A stretch of DNA of 64,000 nucleotides from Eggerthellaceae bacterium (GTDB lineage Bacteria; Actinomycetota; Coriobacteriia; Coriobacteriales; Eggerthellaceae). The notes under the pieces were generated by a model. It had not been told where the DNA came from. It saw only the letters and a program-made list of their open reading frames with translations, and did no database searches. The stretch lies in NCBI GenBank assembly GCA_009782605.1, contig WRIR01000003.1:62001-126000 (forward strand), given 5' to 3'. How positions within the stretch are numbered: position 1 is the first letter of the stretch; each line of letters opens with the position of its first letter. The position numbers and the translations under genes were made by a program. Shown in pieces: positions 35,464 to 43,721 of the stretch.

Positions 35464-36642
35464 TTATCCTTTGGAGGCCCCCGCATACTTCCCGATGATG
35501 AGGGGGGCCGCTATGCGGACCATGATCTGGTCGGTCCCTTCGGCTATCTGGTTTCCCCGGCAGTCCTGCCATATCCTTCCCGCGCGGCTGCCCTCGCTGT
35601 AGCCCATGCCCCCCAGTATCTGCAAGGCGTCGCTCGCAAGCCTGGTCGCGGCCTCGGGGATGTAGCGCTTCATGAGCGCCACGCTCAGCCGCTCGCTCGA
35701 AACGGCATGGTCCACCTCCCAGGCCGCCCGGTAGAGCATGGAACGCATGTTGTAGAGACGCACCTCCATGTCGGTGAGCATCTGCTCGACCTGCTGGAAG
35801 CACCCGATCCGCAGGCCGAAGGCCTTCCTGTCCTGGGCGTGTGCCGCCGCGTCGGCCATAGCCGCCTGCGCCATGCCCACAGACGAGGCGCAGGTGAAGA
35901 CGCGCCCTATCTCCAGGAGGCGGAACAGCTGCTTGAAGCCGCCCTGCCGCCCGGTCAGCCGGTACTCGGGCAGCAGTTCCACCTTGTCGAAGACGATTGA
36001 GGCGAAGGGAAGCATCGACTGGCCTATCTTGCTGATAGGATAGGCGGTTATCCCCTCTAGGTCGCGCGGCACAAGCCAGAAGGCCAAAGGGGGGTACTTC
36101 CCGGGGTTTTCCTCGTCCTTGTCGATTGCGGCAACAAGGATGTAGGGGGCATACTCCCCGTTGTTCACATAGGTCTTCACGCCGTCAAGGACGATCCCCT
36201 CCCCGGTCGTGCGCGTGTAGGTCTGCATGCTCATGGAGTCCGACCCGGCATCGGGCTCCGATATGGCCAGGGCAAAGAGCAAACGCCCCGTCCGCCGGTA
36301 GTCGTCGAGGACCAGCTGGAGCTCTGCCCCGGCCGAGAACTCCTCGATGATGCTCAGGTTGAAAAGGTCGTTTTGGAACGGGAGCGTCGCGCCGGCGCAG
36401 CGGGAGAGCTCCTCGATGATGAGCGCCTGGGAAAGCAGGGTGAAGGCGGCCTGTTCCCCGCCGTCCATGAGCTCTTTCAGGCCGAAGTACAAATCGACGA
36501 AGCCTTTCGCGATGTCGTCGGGCAGGCCCTCGTCCTTGCACCACTGCTTGACGGACTCGTTCGTGAAGCCCTTTTCCCCGAACTCGCGGAAAGCGGCAAC
36601 GAACTGCTCCTGCTTGTCTGTAAGATTGAAATCCAAGGCCAT
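35464..36642 (-). CDS. Acyl-CoA dehydrogenase family protein (1)
   Basis: The 392-residue flavoprotein has the three acyl-CoA dehydrogenase domains: an N-terminal helical part, a beta domain with the FAD/substrate loop SEPDAGSDSMSMQT (about 128-141), and a C-terminal helical part. The segment EGTDQIM near 372 aligns with the catalytic Glu of medium-chain enzymes, so the base appears present. It reduces or oxidises an acyl-CoA with ETF, probably FixAB. It is divergent from a CoA transferase gene. The substrate is unknown. Confidence 0.93.
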   Translation of the reverse strand: MALDFNLTDKQEQFVAAFREFGEKGFTNESVKQWCKDEGLPDDIAKGFVDLYFGLKELMDGGEQAAFTLLSQALIIEELSRCAGATLPFQNDLFNLSIIEEFSAGAELQLVLDDYRRTGRLLFALAISEPDAGSDSMSMQTYTRTTGEGIVLDGVKTYVNNGEYAPYILVAAIDKDEENPGKYPPLAFWLVPRDLEGITAYPISKIGQSMLPFASIVFDKVELLPEYRLTGRQGGFKQLFRLLEIGRVFTCASSVGMAQAAMADAAAHAQDRKAFGLRIGCFQQVEQMLTDMEVRLYNMRSMLYRAAWEVDHAVSSERLSVALMKRYIPEAATRLASDALQILGGMGYSEGSRAGRIWQDCRGNQIAEGTDQIMVRIAAPLIIGKYAGASKG

Positions 36643-36708
36643 ACCCTTCCCTTATGCAGGCTTTCCTGCCGTCAGCGGGCACATGGGCGCTCCTGACAGC
36701 ACCTCTAA

Positions 36709-36714
36709 ATTATA
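36709..36714 (-). promoter_or_regulatory. -10 box TATAAT of acyl-CoA dehydrogenase gene 1
   Basis: A perfect minus-strand TATAAT is 66 bp before the ATG at 36642, in the divergent gap 36643-36964; no good -35. Confidence 0.45.
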
Positions 36715-36812
36715 AACAGTTCGCGGCCGATAGTTATACACAAATCACAGAAACTAACCAGGCGCCCGGCGAAGCCTGCTCCCCCTCTCTGCGCCCAGGC
36801 CCGCGTTTTGGC

Positions 36813-36855
36813 AGCCCGCCGCCTGCCCGGGGACAAGGCGCTGCGGGCTTTTTTT
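36813..36855 (+). terminator. Strong intrinsic terminator in the divergent leader before the CoA transferase
   Basis: On the plus strand AGCCCGC-CGCCT pairs with AGGCG-(CT)-GCGGGCT, and seven T residues follow. No plus-strand gene lies upstream within 17 kb of it (the TSCPD gene is the nearest), and the CoA transferase promoter is downstream, so it must end a short transcript or act in a leader. Confidence 0.75.
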
Positions 36856-36871
36856 CGTCAGTTTGGCATTA

Positions 36872-36899
36872 TTGTCCGTAGAATCGGAAGGCGTATCAT
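36872..36899 (+). promoter_or_regulatory. Promoter of the CoA transferase gene (TTGTCC, 16 nt, TATCAT)
   Basis: TTGTCC and TATCAT with 16-nt spacing lie 65 bp before the ATG at 36965. The layout matches the LysR-gene promoter (16 nt, TATCAT). Confidence 0.55.
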
Positions 36900-36964
36900 G
36901 CGAACATGCAAACCAGGCAAAGAGGCACCATGAAGAAAGCTACAAAGAAAGGAGAGCTGTTCGT

Positions 36965-38278
36965 ATGTCAGTAACAGAAAAACTGAACGGCTATGGCCCT
37001 CTCAATGGCGTGACAATTGTCGAGTTGTGCGAATGGGTCGCCGCGCCCGCAACGGTTCGTGTCCTTTCCGAGATGGGGGCTGAGATCATAAAGGTCGAGC
37101 CGCTCCACGGCGATGCCCAGCGCACACAAGGCCCCGGTTTCGGCTGCGAGCAAACCGACACGGAAGACCCCACGATCGACCTGAACAACACCAACAAGAA
37201 CTGGGTTTCCCTGAACCTGAAGTCCGAGGACGGCGCACGGGTCATGCAGGAGCTGCTTGCAAAGGCGGACGTCTTCATCAACAACCTGCGTGACAAGGCG
37301 CTCGTCAAGCTCGGCATCGACTATCCGACCCTCAAGGCGAAGTACCCCCGCCTCATATGGGCGCAGCTGCGCGGCTACGGCGAGTTCGGCCCCGAGCGCG
37401 ACACGCCCGGCTACGACGCGGTCTGCTGGGCAGCCCGCGGTGGCGTCGCCAACACCTTCCGCGAGGACGGGGCGGCCCCTTCCATCCCCCCGCAGGCCTT
37501 CGGCGACTACAACGCTGCCTCCGTCATGGCAGGCGGCATCTTGGCGGCACTCTTCAACCGCACCCGCACCGGTGTTGGCGAGAAGATCGTCTGCAACCTC
37601 TACGGCGTGGCCATCTGGGGCGGCAACATCGGGGTCATGGCGACGCAGTTCGGCGCGCCCTACCCGAAGTCGCGCAAGAAGGTGCCCAACCCCTTCAACA
37701 ACACCTATATGACGAAGGATGACAAGTGGATGCTCATCTGCATGCCGCAATACGACAAGTACTACAACATGATGATGGAGATCACCGGCAACAAAGAGCA
37801 CATGGACGACCCCGAGACCTGCAACCTTCCCGCCCTTAAGGCGAACGAGAAGCAGCCCCAGGTGATCGAGTGGCTTGAGGGCGCCTTTGCCACCAAGACC
37901 TTCGACGAGTGGGACGCCATCCTGCGCGAGCACGAAGTCCCCCACCAGAAGTGCTTCCGCTACACCGACATCATCGCGGACGGGGAGGCCTATGCCAACG
38001 ACTCCCTGCGCTGGGTCGAGTACAAGGCCTTCGGCAAGAAGGCGCTGCCCATGTCGCCCCTGCGCTTCGAGTCCTACGGCGACCCCCCGGTCATCCTCTC
38101 GAAGCCCATCGGTTACCACACCGACGAGTTCCTCAGGAAGCTCGGTTATGACGAGGGCCAGATCAAGGAGATGGAGGAAAAGGAAGCCGTCAAGTGCTAT
38201 CACGGCGAGGAGATACCCGACACCGTCTTCTCCTCACAGCGTCAGGAAAAGGGGGAGGCGACACGCGCCTGGCAGTAG
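36965..38278 (+). CDS. CaiB/BaiF (class III) CoA transferase
   Basis: Class III CoA transferases move CoA from one acyl-CoA to a free acid through a covalent Asp-CoA. The 437-residue product begins with the family signature GPLNGVTIVELCEWVAAPAT, has KVEPLHGDAQR, and the presumed catalytic Asp lies in AFGDYNAASVMAGGILAALF (about 179-198). The ATG at 36965 follows AAAGGAGAG; the frame is open further upstream without similarity. The neighbours (acyl-CoA dehydrogenases, crotonase, CoA ligase, FixABCX) resemble a carnitine-type cai/fix layout, but substrate specificity cannot be read. Confidence 0.93.
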   Translation: MSVTEKLNGYGPLNGVTIVELCEWVAAPATVRVLSEMGAEIIKVEPLHGDAQRTQGPGFGCEQTDTEDPTIDLNNTNKNWVSLNLKSEDGARVMQELLAKADVFINNLRDKALVKLGIDYPTLKAKYPRLIWAQLRGYGEFGPERDTPGYDAVCWAARGGVANTFREDGAAPSIPPQAFGDYNAASVMAGGILAALFNRTRTGVGEKIVCNLYGVAIWGGNIGVMATQFGAPYPKSRKKVPNPFNNTYMTKDDKWMLICMPQYDKYYNMMMEITGNKEHMDDPETCNLPALKANEKQPQVIEWLEGAFATKTFDEWDAILREHEVPHQKCFRYTDIIADGEAYANDSLRWVEYKAFGKKALPMSPLRFESYGDPPVILSKPIGYHTDEFLRKLGYDEGQIKEMEEKEAVKCYHGEEIPDTVFSSQRQEKGEATRAWQ

Positions 38279-38322
38279 CCGGCGGCCCTCTCTTTCCCAC
38301 AAACAGGCACCACCCCCTTACA

Positions 38323-38354
38323 GAAAAGGCCGTCCACCAGCGGCCTTTTCCTTT
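38323..38354 (+). terminator. Intrinsic terminator after the CoA transferase gene
   Basis: GAAAAGGCCG pairs with CGGCCTTTTC over an 8-nt loop and CTTT follows; the A/T flanks make it usable in both directions. It is 45 nt after the stop codon. Confidence 0.85.
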
Positions 38355-38460
38355 GCGGTTCCCGTGCACCTGCAGGGGCTCGCGCCCGGCCTGTGCCACA
38401 TGCACTTGCCCGACACCCAACGCTCGATGCCGACAGTTCCTGTGCTTCCCCTCCATAAGG

Positions 38461-38489
38461 AAAACCCCCACGCCCTGAGGGCATGGGGG
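38461..38489 (-). terminator. Intrinsic terminator of the crotonase gene
   Basis: On the minus strand CCCCCATGCCC pairs with GGGCGTGGGGG (one G-T pair) around a 3-nt loop and TTTTCC follows, about 30 nt after the stop codon. Confidence 0.8.
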
Positions 38490-38518
38490 CCTGTTTTCCG
38501 TGCGGCGGGCTTATGGGC

Positions 38519-39397
38519 CTACATGTTGTGGAAGGCGTACTTGTCCGGGTTCTCCTTCACGTCCTCTTTGTTCTTCGGGTTCATCTTCAAGGTGCCCATG
38601 ATGCCGTCATTGGTGTTGGAGGCGAGCACCTGGTTGCGGTTCTCCATCTTGACGACGTTCTCGAAGCTCGTCCCGTCAAGGGAGCTTTGCAGGCACTCCT
38701 TCGTGAGGCGCAGCCCGAAAGGCGCCGTTGCGGCACACATCTCCTCGGCGAACTTCACGGCCTCTTCGAGCACGTCGTCGTCGGCAACGACCCTGTTTGC
38801 AAAACCCCACTCGTAGAGCTTCTGGGCATCGAAGCGGCTCGGGTTCATCAAGACCTCGCAGGCACGGGCATAGCCGATTATCTTCGGCAGGAAGAAGGAG
38901 CCGCCCATGTCCGTCCCGGTGTAGCCGATGCTAAGATAGCCGGCATTCATCTTGAAGGACTCGCCCAGGATGCGCATGTCGCAGGCACACGAGATTGAAA
39001 GGCCGCCGCCGACCGCATAGCCCTTGAGGGCACCGATGATGGGCTGCTCGCAGCGGCGCATGTTGACTATCTGGTCGGAGCACATGCGCTGCATGACGTA
39101 GAAGTCGCGCTGGATGCGGCCCATGTCCTCGGGCGGCTCAAGCGCAAGGTCGTTCAGGTTGAATCCGGCACAAAACGACTTCCCCTCGCCGGTCAAGATG
39201 ATAACCCGGCAGTCCTTGTCCAGGCGGACTTTGATGAGGAAATCGTTGTACTCGCTCATCTGCTTGTATGACATAGCATTGAGGTTTTGGGCATCGTTGA
39301 ACGAGCAGATGTAGACCGGGCCCCGCTTCTCTATGCGTATCTTCTCATAGTCATAGGTGAACTCTGGCAGATGGTAGCTCTCTTGGTATACGCTCAT
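38519..39397 (-). CDS. Enoyl-CoA hydratase/isomerase (crotonase) family protein
   Basis: The 292-residue product has the crotonase oxyanion-hole segments FCAGFNLNDLA (about 74-84) and GYAVGGGLSISCACDMRIL (about 124-142). Of the two catalytic Glu of rat hydratase, the second aligns with ACEVLMN (Glu kept), while the first aligns with an Ala/Gly in FKMNAGYLSIG. The enzyme may therefore not be a simple hydratase; isomerase, dehydratase or racemase-type reactions are all possible in this fold. The ATG at 39397 follows AAAGGGGA with long spacing. It lies between convergent and divergent CoA genes. Confidence 0.88.
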   Translation of the reverse strand: MSVYQESYHLPEFTYDYEKIRIEKRGPVYICSFNDAQNLNAMSYKQMSEYNDFLIKVRLDKDCRVIILTGEGKSFCAGFNLNDLALEPPEDMGRIQRDFYVMQRMCSDQIVNMRRCEQPIIGALKGYAVGGGLSISCACDMRILGESFKMNAGYLSIGYTGTDMGGSFFLPKIIGYARACEVLMNPSRFDAQKLYEWGFANRVVADDDVLEEAVKFAEEMCAATAPFGLRLTKECLQSSLDGTSFENVVKMENRNQVLASNTNDGIMGTLKMNPKNKEDVKENPDKYAFHNM

Positions 39398-39487
39398 TGC
39401 ATTCAATCCCCTTTCGCTTTCTTGCCTTCTTTTCAGGTATGAGGAAGTATCAAAGTCCCTCCTTCGTCGCCTTCCATATTCCTCGTT

Positions 39488-39513
39488 TTTTGTCCCTATT
39501 GCTAGGGACAAAA
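39488..39513. repeat. Perfect inverted repeat TTTTGTCCCTA/TAGGGACAAAA
   Basis: 11-bp arms with a 4-nt loop, 91 bp before the crotonase ATG in the divergent gap 39398-39796. T comes before and A after on both strands, so it is not an intrinsic terminator; a dimeric-regulator site or cruciform is more likely. Fragments of the arm recur at 42851 and 46961. Confidence 0.7.
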
Positions 39514-39752
39514 TCAAGCCTTTGTTTCGTATTCAGGTTAATTTTTCACCATATCAAGGCAATTGTCCTGTTTCCTGTTCCCTTCCCCCGCAGCTCCGAA
39601 ACACCGTCGTGCCGATGTCGGATTACCTAGGGATTTCCACTCAAAGACCTCCCCTATCAATCCATAGGAACTTCCGATTAGAGGCGTCCAAATAGCCGGT
39701 TTTTTTCACTTCCTGGGGCATACAATGGTATGAAGACCTGACAGTAGTGCAT

Positions 39753-39772
39753 CCACAAATGGGGGTTTGTGG
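39753..39772. repeat. Inverted repeat CCACAAA/TTTGTGG, candidate operator of acyl-CoA dehydrogenase gene 2
   Basis: Perfect 7-bp arms, 6-nt centre, ending 24 bp before the ATG at 39797. A possible -10 TACAAT (39721-39726) is just upstream, so the site would sit at about +20 to +40, where a repressor could act. The arms equal the core of the repeat at 35150. Confidence 0.6.
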
Positions 39773-39796
39773 GCTTTGCAAAACAGGAGGAACCAG

Positions 39797-40993
39797 ATGA
39801 ATCCACATGCGAAAATCACCGACGAGCAGTTCAGTGCCTACCTCAAGCAGATCCGCGATCTGGCCGAAGGGCCCTTGGAAGAGCTTCAGCACGAAGTCGA
39901 GAGGTCCAACAAGTTCCCCCAAGAATTCTTCGACCTTGCCCGTGCGAACGACCTGTACCGCTTCTCGCTGCCAAGCCGCTACGGCGGCTGGGACCTCAGC
40001 GAGCTTGAGATACTGAAGGTACAAGAGGAATTCAGCCGGGGGCCGGGCGGCATGCGGATGCACCTGCACTATGCCGCAGACCTCAATTGGCGCATCCTCG
40101 ACGGATACGGGTCCGACTACCTGAAGTCGAAGTATATGGACAAGTTCCAGGACAAGTCGATCTTCACCTGCTTTGCGTTGACCGAGCAAACCGGCGGCAC
40201 GGGAGCCGACATCCACACGATTGCCGAGAAGGACAGCGCCGGCAACTACGTCATCAACGGGGAGAAGTGGCTCATATCGCATACCGACTGCTGCGACTTC
40301 GCTTATGTGTTCGCCGTGACCGACCCCGACGACCCGAAGGACACACGCCTGTCGGCCTTCTTCGTCCCCGTCGACACGCCCGGCTATGAGACCGTCTTCA
40401 TGCCCCACATGATGGGCTGCCGCGGCGCTGGCCACGCCGGGCTCCGCTTCACCAATATGGTGCTCGACAAGAAGTACCTCCTGGGCCGCGAGGGTCAGGG
40501 GATGGAGATAGCCATGCATGCGCTCGCGGTGTCCCGCGTGCATATCGCCGCGTCCAATTTGGGGATGTCCCAGAAGATGCTTGAGATGAGCCTTGAGCGC
40601 GCCCAAGACCGCATTACCTTCGGCAAGCCGATTGCGAGCCGCCAGGCCATCAAGATGAAGATCGCCAACATGGACATGATGGTCCACGGCCTGCGCTGCA
40701 TGGTCTATGACTTCGCCCGCGACTTCGACGAGGACCCCCATGGCGAATACATCGACGAGAAGGCCGCCATCTGCAAACTGTTCTCCATTGACACCGTCAA
40801 GCTTGTCTCAGACGAGATGCTTGAGATATTCGGCGGGGACGGCTATTTCGAGGGCAGCCCCTATGGGCCGACCGAAAGACTCTACCGCGACTGCCGCGCA
40901 CTGTGGCTTGAGGAAGGCGCACCCACCGTCCAGCGCATCACCATCGCCCGCGAATGTCAGAGGCACCGGGCAAAGCTCGAATACCTGGTTTAG
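39797..40993 (+). CDS. Acyl-CoA dehydrogenase family protein (2)
   Basis: The 398-residue product has the acyl-CoA dehydrogenase fold: loop FALTEQTGGTGADIHTIAEK (about 130-149), the beta-domain KWLISHTDCCDFAYVFAVTD, and the helical end with GGDGYFEGSPYGPTERLYRD and EEGAPTVQRI, in which Glu occupies the usual base position. The ATG at 39797 follows AGGAGG with 6 nt spacing. The next gene, a CoA ligase, starts 28 nt later on the same strand, so the two form an operon. Confidence 0.93.
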   Translation: MNPHAKITDEQFSAYLKQIRDLAEGPLEELQHEVERSNKFPQEFFDLARANDLYRFSLPSRYGGWDLSELEILKVQEEFSRGPGGMRMHLHYAADLNWRILDGYGSDYLKSKYMDKFQDKSIFTCFALTEQTGGTGADIHTIAEKDSAGNYVINGEKWLISHTDCCDFAYVFAVTDPDDPKDTRLSAFFVPVDTPGYETVFMPHMMGCRGAGHAGLRFTNMVLDKKYLLGREGQGMEIAMHALAVSRVHIAASNLGMSQKMLEMSLERAQDRITFGKPIASRQAIKMKIANMDMMVHGLRCMVYDFARDFDEDPHGEYIDEKAAICKLFSIDTVKLVSDEMLEIFGGDGYFEGSPYGPTERLYRDCRALWLEEGAPTVQRITIARECQRHRAKLEYLV

Positions 40994-41021
40994 GCAAGGC
41001 CCTGAAAAGGAGCGCCTTGGC

Positions 41022-42665
41022 ATGATTCCCGGCTTGAGGATAGACGAGCAACACAAGGCCTTGTACTACGAGAAAGGCTACTGGACCACGCATACGCTCA
41101 ACGATATCTGGATCGAACGGGTAAGAAACCACGGCGATAAAGAGTATGTGGCAGACGACCAGGGAAGCCGCCTTACCTACAGAGAGGTCGACGACCGGGC
41201 CGCCCGGCTGGCGTCCTGGCTGGCCGGGCACGGGGTCGCCGTCGGCGATGTGGTCTCCTTCCAGATCCCCACCTGGGCAGAGTTCAGCATCGTCTATGTC
41301 GCCTGCCTGAAAGTCGGGGCGGTCATGCACCCGCTGTCCTGGAAGTTCAACGACGAGGACCTTGTCTACAACATGAACAAGGTGGGAACCAAGGCATTCA
41401 TCTGCCCCACCTACTTCCATAAATGCGATTACGAGAAGATGGCCCTGGACATCGCTGACCGCATCCCCAGCCTTGGGTCGGTGGCACTCATCGACAAGGT
41501 CGAGCCTTCGTTGCATGGCCTGCCGACCCTCTCGTCTGTGGCAAGGGCCTCCCAGCCCCTCACGGCAAAACCTGCCGTGAGCGCCGACGACGTCGCCTGC
41601 ATCCTCACCACCTCGGGCACGACCGGCAAGTCGAAAGAGGTCATGCTCACCCACAACAACCTCGTCTTCTCGGAGCGCTCCTTCGTCAAGGGCTTCAAGC
41701 GCGGCGAACGCGACGTCATGTTCATGCCCTCCCCCTTAAACCATGCCACCGGCTTCTTCCACGGCATCCTTTCCCCGATGATCCTCGGCGGGCGCACCGT
41801 CCTCATGCAGGACTTCAACGCGAAAGGTGCCATAGCGCTCATGAACGCCGAGGGTGCCACCTGGTCCATGGGCGCGACCCCCTTCATCTACGACATCCTC
41901 ACACATATCGAGAAAGAGCAGGGGGAGCCCCTTGAGACCCTTGGGCTCTTCTTGTGCGGCGGGGCGCCCGTCCCCAGCAGCCTGGTGCGGCGGGCCTGGC
42001 GTCAGGGCATCCTCTTGTGCGAGATATACGGCTCGACCGAGAGCTGCCCCCACGTCTATGTGCCGCCCGAGCACTGCCTTGAATGGGACGGGGCCTGGTC
42101 AGGCATCCCCTTCGAAGGCATCGAGGTGCGTGCCGTGGACGAGAGGCGGCGCGAGGTCGAGCGCGGCGGGCACGGGGAGGAATGCTCGCGCGGCCCCCAC
42201 CAGTTCGTCGGCTACTACGCCGACCCGGAAAGGACCGACCGCATCCTCGACGGCGAGGGCTGGTTCTACAGCGGCGATCTCTGCCGCATCGATGAGGGCG
42301 GCCGCATCCGGATTACCGGGCGCAAGAAAGAGATAATCATACGGGGCGGCGAGAACATCTGCGCCACCGAGATAGACGACTACCTCGAAGGCTGCCCCGG
42401 GGTCGGCAAGCACGCGACTATAGGCATGCCCGACAACCGCCTCGGGGAGCGCATCTGCACCTTTGTCGTGCCCGCCGACGGCGTCGTCCCGACCCTCGCA
42501 GGGATAACGGCCTACCTGCATGAGAGGCACGTGGCACGGCGGCTCTGGCCGGAGCATATCGAGCTCATAGACGCCATCCCCACCACCGCGACCGGGAAGG
42601 TGAAACGCTTCCTTCTGACCGACGAGCTGAAAAAGCGGATGGGCGAGGCAGCAGCCGGCGCCTGA
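41022..42665 (+). CDS. AMP-forming acyl-CoA ligase (CaiC/FadD type)
   Basis: This ANL-superfamily enzyme makes an acyl-adenylate and then an acyl-CoA. The 547-residue product has the ATP loop TTSGTTGKSKEVML (about 195-208), the motif YGSTESCPH, the signature YSGDLCRIDEGGRIRITGRK and the C-terminal catalytic Lys in TATGKVKRFLL. The start ATG at 41022 has AAGGAG 9 nt upstream. It follows acyl-CoA dehydrogenase 2 and ends before a strong terminator. With the CoA transferase there are two routes to CoA activation in this region. Confidence 0.93.
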   Translation: MIPGLRIDEQHKALYYEKGYWTTHTLNDIWIERVRNHGDKEYVADDQGSRLTYREVDDRAARLASWLAGHGVAVGDVVSFQIPTWAEFSIVYVACLKVGAVMHPLSWKFNDEDLVYNMNKVGTKAFICPTYFHKCDYEKMALDIADRIPSLGSVALIDKVEPSLHGLPTLSSVARASQPLTAKPAVSADDVACILTTSGTTGKSKEVMLTHNNLVFSERSFVKGFKRGERDVMFMPSPLNHATGFFHGILSPMILGGRTVLMQDFNAKGAIALMNAEGATWSMGATPFIYDILTHIEKEQGEPLETLGLFLCGGAPVPSSLVRRAWRQGILLCEIYGSTESCPHVYVPPEHCLEWDGAWSGIPFEGIEVRAVDERRREVERGGHGEECSRGPHQFVGYYADPERTDRILDGEGWFYSGDLCRIDEGGRIRITGRKKEIIIRGGENICATEIDDYLEGCPGVGKHATIGMPDNRLGERICTFVVPADGVVPTLAGITAYLHERHVARRLWPEHIELIDAIPTTATGKVKRFLLTDELKKRMGEAAAGA

Positions 42666-42798
42666 GGCCGGGGACTTATGTGTGTTGCAGAGGCGTTTCT
42701 GCCCCCACGGGTTGCCCCCTCGGGCTGTCGGGTGTCCGTGTGTCATTGGGGACGTATAATTTTGACACCTTCTGCTATCGGCCCACTTCCCGGCTCAG

Positions 42799-42832
42799 CC
42801 CACGGGATCTGTCCCCGTGGGTTATCTTTTTG
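42799..42832 (+). terminator. Intrinsic terminator of the acyl-CoA dehydrogenase/ligase operon
   Basis: CCCACGGG and its complement form an 8-bp stem with a 7-nt loop, followed by TTATCTTTTTGTG, about 135 nt after the ligase stop. Confidence 0.8.
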
Positions 42833-42846
42833 TGTGACACAAAAAG
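42826..42846. repeat. Perfect inverted repeat CTTTTTGTGT-G-ACACAAAAAG in a repeat-rich gap
   Basis: 10-bp arms around a single G, overlapping the T-tract of the terminator. The gap 42666-42887 also has GTGTCA/TGACAC arms (42740-42768) and a direct repeat of ATTGTGCTGTG (42857 and 42870). It lies between convergent genes, so it may be a repeat-element remnant rather than a control region. Confidence 0.6.
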
Positions 42847-42887
42847 GAACGTCCCTATTGTGCTGTGCTATTGTGCTGTGTGCTGTG

Positions 42888-43721
42888 TCACGTGTGTCCT
42901 GCGACGCAGGGGTCGTCTATGGCGAAGAGGTAGTCTATCTGCGCCTGTATGTTGGCCCGTGTCGCAAGGTCGAGACGCGCATCGACGTCGTCGTAGACCG
43001 CTTGGGCCAGGTGCTCCACGTCGATGGTGCCGCCGCGGTGTATCGCCCCGCGGACTTGGGCGAGCCTCTTGAAGCGGTGTGCCTCGGCCAGGGATATGTC
43101 CGTCAGGGGGTTTTCGACAGGGGGGCCGTGTGCGCTCAACAGCCGCAGGTAGGAGCCCTCCCTCACGAGCGCCTTCACACGCCTGAGGCTTTCAAAGTAG
43201 TCCTGCAAGGTGCCGTCGGGCCAGCATATCACCGTCGGCGACTGGGCAAAGACAAGGTCGCCGGTCGCTATCGACCGGTCAAGGGGGAAGCATATCCCTA
43301 CCGAGTCCGAGGAATGGCCGGGCAGGTACACTACCTCGAAGAGGGGGCCCGCATCAACAGGCTGGAAGGGGCCTTCGGCGAGGTTTTCGTGGCTGCGGGA
43401 AAAGACAGGCGCTCCCCAACGCCGCGACGCCTCCGTCGCACCCTCGCTGTGGTCGGGGTGGCCGTGGGTAAGGACGATAGCCCCGATGTCCAGCCGGTCC
43501 TCCTGGCAGGCATGCTCGACGGCCTCGAAGTGCTTCCTACTTGACGGCCCCGGGTCTATAAGGACCGCAGCCCTTGAGCCCGGCTGTGAGAGCACCCAGG
43601 TGTTCGTCCCCGTATAGGTCATGGCCGACGGGTTGTCGGCAAGCACGCAGCGGGCAAAGGGAGACACCCGCCCGCCTGCCCAGGCAGGCACGGCGCACGG
43701 GCTGTCTAGGGAAGCATGCAT
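42888..43721 (-). CDS. Metallo-beta-lactamase fold hydrolase
   Basis: The 277-residue product has the binuclear-zinc motif THGHPDH (about 90-96), a later LPGHSSDSVG and ATGDLVF, typical of glyoxalase-II/LACTB2-like hydrolases. A short winged-helix-like C-terminal tail (about 215-265) is present, as in LACTB2 relatives. Its ATG overlaps the end of the NUDIX gene by 16 nt, so the two are likely co-translated. The substrate is unknown; a thioester or nucleic-acid ester is possible. Confidence 0.88.
   Translation of the reverse strand: MHASLDSPCAVPAWAGGRVSPFARCVLADNPSAMTYTGTNTWVLSQPGSRAAVLIDPGPSSRKHFEAVEHACQEDRLDIGAIVLTHGHPDHSEGATEASRRWGAPVFSRSHENLAEGPFQPVDAGPLFEVVYLPGHSSDSVGICFPLDRSIATGDLVFAQSPTVICWPDGTLQDYFESLRRVKALVREGSYLRLLSAHGPPVENPLTDISLAEAHRFKRLAQVRGAIHRGGTIDVEHLAQAVYDDVDARLDLATRANIQAQIDYLFAIDDPCVAGHT

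Noticed and set aside
42826-42846. Perfect palindrome considered as an operator
   Set aside because: It lies between the 3' ends of two convergent genes, next to a terminator, far from any start codon.
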